A stretch of DNA of 43,458 bases from an uncultured Treponema sp. (GTDB lineage Bacteria; Spirochaetota; Spirochaetia; Treponematales; Treponemataceae). This document shows positions 41,938 to 43,458 of this stretch, piece after piece. Every line of letters begins with the position of its first letter. Position 1 is the first letter of the stretch. The notes below the pieces were generated by a model that was given only the letters and a program-made list of their open reading frames with translations, made no database searches and was not told the DNA's origin. The translations under genes were made by a program, and so were the position numbers. The DNA lies in the NCBI GenBank assembly GCA_946410085.1, contig CAMJZA010000026.1, positions 1 to 43,458 of the forward strand. Direction: 5' to 3'.

Positions 41938-42001
41938 GTATAACAAGAAGTTCAAAGCCGACACAGGCTCAAGGCCTGTGCGGTTTAACTCATTGTTATG
42001 T
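41938..42001 (+). other. attC site 1
   Basis: R'' GTATAAC (41938-41944) and R' GTTATGT (41995-42001). Between them GTTC-AAA-GCCG pairs with CGG-TTT-AAC leaving unpaired C and G, then a bulged A, and the terminal stem CACAGGC/GCCTGTG. This is the folded bottom-strand attC architecture that IntI recombines, with extrahelical bases. Confidence 0.9.
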
Positions 42002-42004
42002 GGA

Positions 42005-42021
42005 CGCCCCGCACTGGGGCG
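42005..42021 (+). other. Hairpin at 5' end of cassette 2
   Basis: CGCCCC-GCACT-GGGGCG just after the attC core, starting 3 bases after GTTATGT. Confidence 0.75.
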
Positions 42022-42056
42022 CTTTTGGGGACAAATGTTGAAAGCTGGAGAAAAAA

Positions 42057-42533
42057 ATGACATTTGGAAAATGTGAAGGAAAAATTCATGGAGTTTTTTT
42101 GCTTTCCTCGAAAGAAACTGATATGAATACTATTTCATTTACAATTGCTCTTGGAAAATTAGGAAAAAATAGTGAATGGACTGAAGAAACAAAGTCAAAC
42201 GAAACATTGACAGAATTATTTCAGCATGCAACACCAATTTATCCTGATATGGATGAAGTTTATGAAATTACTTTTGAAGATTACATAATGCATCAGACAC
42301 GGAATGAATCGTATACTTCTTATGATGAATACGAAATTAGAAAAGGAAATCCGCTCTTAATCTTTGAAAAATCCCGGCTTTTAGATTTTTTGCCACAACT
42401 TACTGATTGTACATCATATCCAGATGGCACTTTTTATCCAGAAAAATGGACACATTACGGAATATATTGTGTAGATCATATAATCGATGTCATTTCTTGT
42501 TCCAGACCAAAAATCAGAAAAGTACAAGTGTGA
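42057..42533 (+). CDS. Cassette protein of unknown function
   Basis: A 158-residue protein (MTFGKCEGKIHGVFLLSS start; GGAG 7 bases upstream). It is acidic, with many aromatic residues (YEITFEDYIMHQTRNESY, ESYTSYDEYEIRKGNP) and no signal peptide or membrane segment. I recognise no family. It is the first gene of cassette 2 and is AT-rich like the other cassette genes. The 209 bases behind it hold no attC, only low-complexity sequence. Confidence 0.6.
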   Translation: MTFGKCEGKIHGVFLLSSKETDMNTISFTIALGKLGKNSEWTEETKSNETLTELFQHATPIYPDMDEVYEITFEDYIMHQTRNESYTSYDEYEIRKGNPLLIFEKSRLLDFLPQLTDCTSYPDGTFYPEKWTHYGIYCVDHIIDVISCSRPKIRKVQV

Positions 42534-42742
42534 GAAGATTTTATAATAGAATCGAGATTATAAAATGAAATTAAACTTTGTGTTAGGATGAAGAATCGAT
42601 TGTATTAGTGCGCGGGAGAAAAACAGCTCAAGCCTGTCTTTTTAAAAAGGTGAACCCAGCTTGCTTTTTTACTAAAATTACTTTCAAAATATTTCTGTGA
42701 AAAATTCCTAAAAACATGATATGATTATATCGGAGGTTCATT

Positions 42743-42958
42743 ATGTCATACGAAATGGTAATTGAACAAGTAAAAACTCTCCCTGAGCAATTGTTGACAT
42801 CGGTTTCCGCATTTATAAAACTGCTGGAAGCTGAACAATCAGAAATGTATGTTATTAAATCTGCCCCAAAAACAAAAAAGAATTTCCTTAAGCTTGCCGG
42901 AAAAATTCATCTTGATAGCAATTCTGTGATTGAACTTCGAGAGGCAAGTTTATTATGA
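42743..42958 (+). CDS. Probable VapB-type antitoxin
   Basis: A 71-residue protein with GGAGG upstream. The N-terminal helix MSYEMVIEQVKTLPEQLLTS resembles DUF2281-type antitoxins paired with PIN toxins; the C-terminal part (KNFLKLAGKIHLD) would wrap the toxin. Its stop overlaps the toxin start by four bases (ATGA). Confidence 0.75.
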   Translation: MSYEMVIEQVKTLPEQLLTSVSAFIKLLEAEQSEMYVIKSAPKTKKNFLKLAGKIHLDSNSVIELREASLL

Positions 42959-43335
42959 TTATTGCAGATACAAATATAATCATCGATTTCTGGGATAAAC
43001 CTACAGAAGATGCAAAGAAAGTCTTTGAAGACAATGAAATCGCAACATGCGGAGTTATAAAGACAGAACTGCTTCGTGGCAGTAATTCTGACAATCAGTT
43101 TTTACAAATGGAAGAAGCCTTAAATGATTTTACTTATCTTTCATTTTCTGAAAAAGACTGGATTTCACTTTCAAAACAATTCATTACCTTAAAGAGAAAC
43201 GGACTCGCAGTGCCATTTCAAGATGCGATAATTGCATATCTTGCCATAAAATATAATTGCGAAGTATGGACTAACGACAAACATTTTAAATTAATGCAGG
43301 TTGTTTTGCCAGAATTAAAATTGTTTTCAGTTTAG
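42955..43335 (+). CDS. vapC: PIN-domain toxin (VapC-type RNase)
   Basis: A 126-residue PIN-domain protein. Acidic residues for metal binding: D5 (MIIADTNIIID), E38 (VIKTELLRGS), D90 (VPFQDAIIAY) and D108 (VWTNDKHF). VapC toxins cut tRNA or rRNA unless held by the antitoxin encoded just before. Toxin-antitoxin pairs are common in chromosomal integrons and may stabilise the array. It is followed 14 bases later by the attC site. Confidence 0.9.
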   Translation: MIIADTNIIIDFWDKPTEDAKKVFEDNEIATCGVIKTELLRGSNSDNQFLQMEEALNDFTYLSFSEKDWISLSKQFITLKRNGLAVPFQDAIIAYLAIKYNCEVWTNDKHFKLMQVVLPELKLFSV

Positions 43336-43349
43336 TTATAAAGAATAGC

Positions 43350-43412
43350 ACATAACAAAGGTTCGTAGCCGACAGCGGGTCGAGCCCGCTGCGGTACAAC
43401 CAGTTGTTATGT
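43350..43412 (+). other. attC site 2
   Basis: R'' ACATAAC (43350-43356) and R' GTTATGT (43406-43412) are perfectly complementary. Inside, GTTC-GTA-GCCG pairs with CGG-TAC-AAC with unpaired C and G, followed by a bulged A and the terminal stem CAGCGGG/CCCGCTG. Confidence 0.92.
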
Positions 43413-43415
43413 GGA

Positions 43416-43431
43416 CGCCCGCACTGGGGCG
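43416..43431 (+). other. Start of third cassette with 5' hairpin
   Basis: CGCCC with GGGCG around a 6-base loop, three bases after the core, followed by CTAGTT as in cassette 1. The cassette continues beyond the window. Confidence 0.7.
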
Positions 43432-43458
43432 CTAGTTTTTTATTAACATCCATCTGAA

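Noticed and set aside
42534..42742. attC between the unknown cassette protein and the antitoxin
   Set aside because: TGTTAGGATG resembles a core site, but no complementary partner or folded arms surround it.

Overview
The window reads as a chromosomal segment from a gut- or rumen-type Treponema (Spirochaetota). Reasons: a DUF5312-like protein and other proteins that look spirochaete-restricted, an integron integrase lying upstream of its cassettes in the Treponema denticola orientation, AAA-ATPase/nuclease families common in treponemes, and a carbohydrate-driven gene set (sugar ABC transporter, GH88 hydrolase, YesM/YesN-type two-component pair) that fits a polysaccharide-degrading commensal. 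The species is a guess; a pectin-using rumen treponeme would fit. The chromosome is moderately GC-rich, with htpG and groEL especially GC-biased, while everything after about 40,090 is strongly AT-rich.

Layout. 1-2,400: end of a cyclic-nucleotide-binding protein, gmhA, and a fused heptose nucleotidyltransferase/GmhB phosphatase (activated heptose synthesis). 2,370-7,960: an accessory block on the minus strand. It holds a small lipoprotein, a DUF4143-type ATPase, and a three-gene operon from one clear promoter: AAA-ATPase/PD-(D/E)XK protein, CARF-like protein, divergent sigma-70-like protein. A frameshifted membrane protein follows. 8,000-18,700: pyrK-pyrD fusion on plus; on minus dapB, a diguanylate cyclase, a large hybrid histidine kinase and a double-domain response regulator, plus a conserved protein of unknown function. 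18,800-26,760: a sugar-uptake operon (binding lipoprotein, two permeases, GH88 unsaturated glucuronyl hydrolase) and its probable regulator pair. 26,800-31,400: htpG, groEL (no groES beside it), orphan ilvH. 31,500-37,400: lineage proteins including a predicted exported HExxH metallopeptidase, a DUF5312-like protein and a secreted transglutaminase-fold protein lacking its catalytic cysteine.

37,600-38,345: five minus-strand tRNA genes, four of them serine isoacceptors, behind one promoter. 38,600-end: a chromosomal integron with intI, an attI-like junction and two complete attC sites bounding AT-rich cassettes (HrgA-like protein plus macrodomain protein; an unknown protein plus a VapBC-type toxin-antitoxin pair), and the start of a third cassette.

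The strongest candidates for something new are (i) the CARF-like/sigma-like operon with no CRISPR-Cas genes nearby, which suggests a stand-alone ligand-sensing transcription or defence switch, and (ii) a hairpin repeated at the 5' end of every integron cassette with a different stem sequence in the first one. Two window-wide habits also stand out: sigma-70-type promoters whose -10 box sits about 7-8 bases before the ATG (leaderless mRNAs), and short degenerate tandem duplications starting at or just after stop codons.
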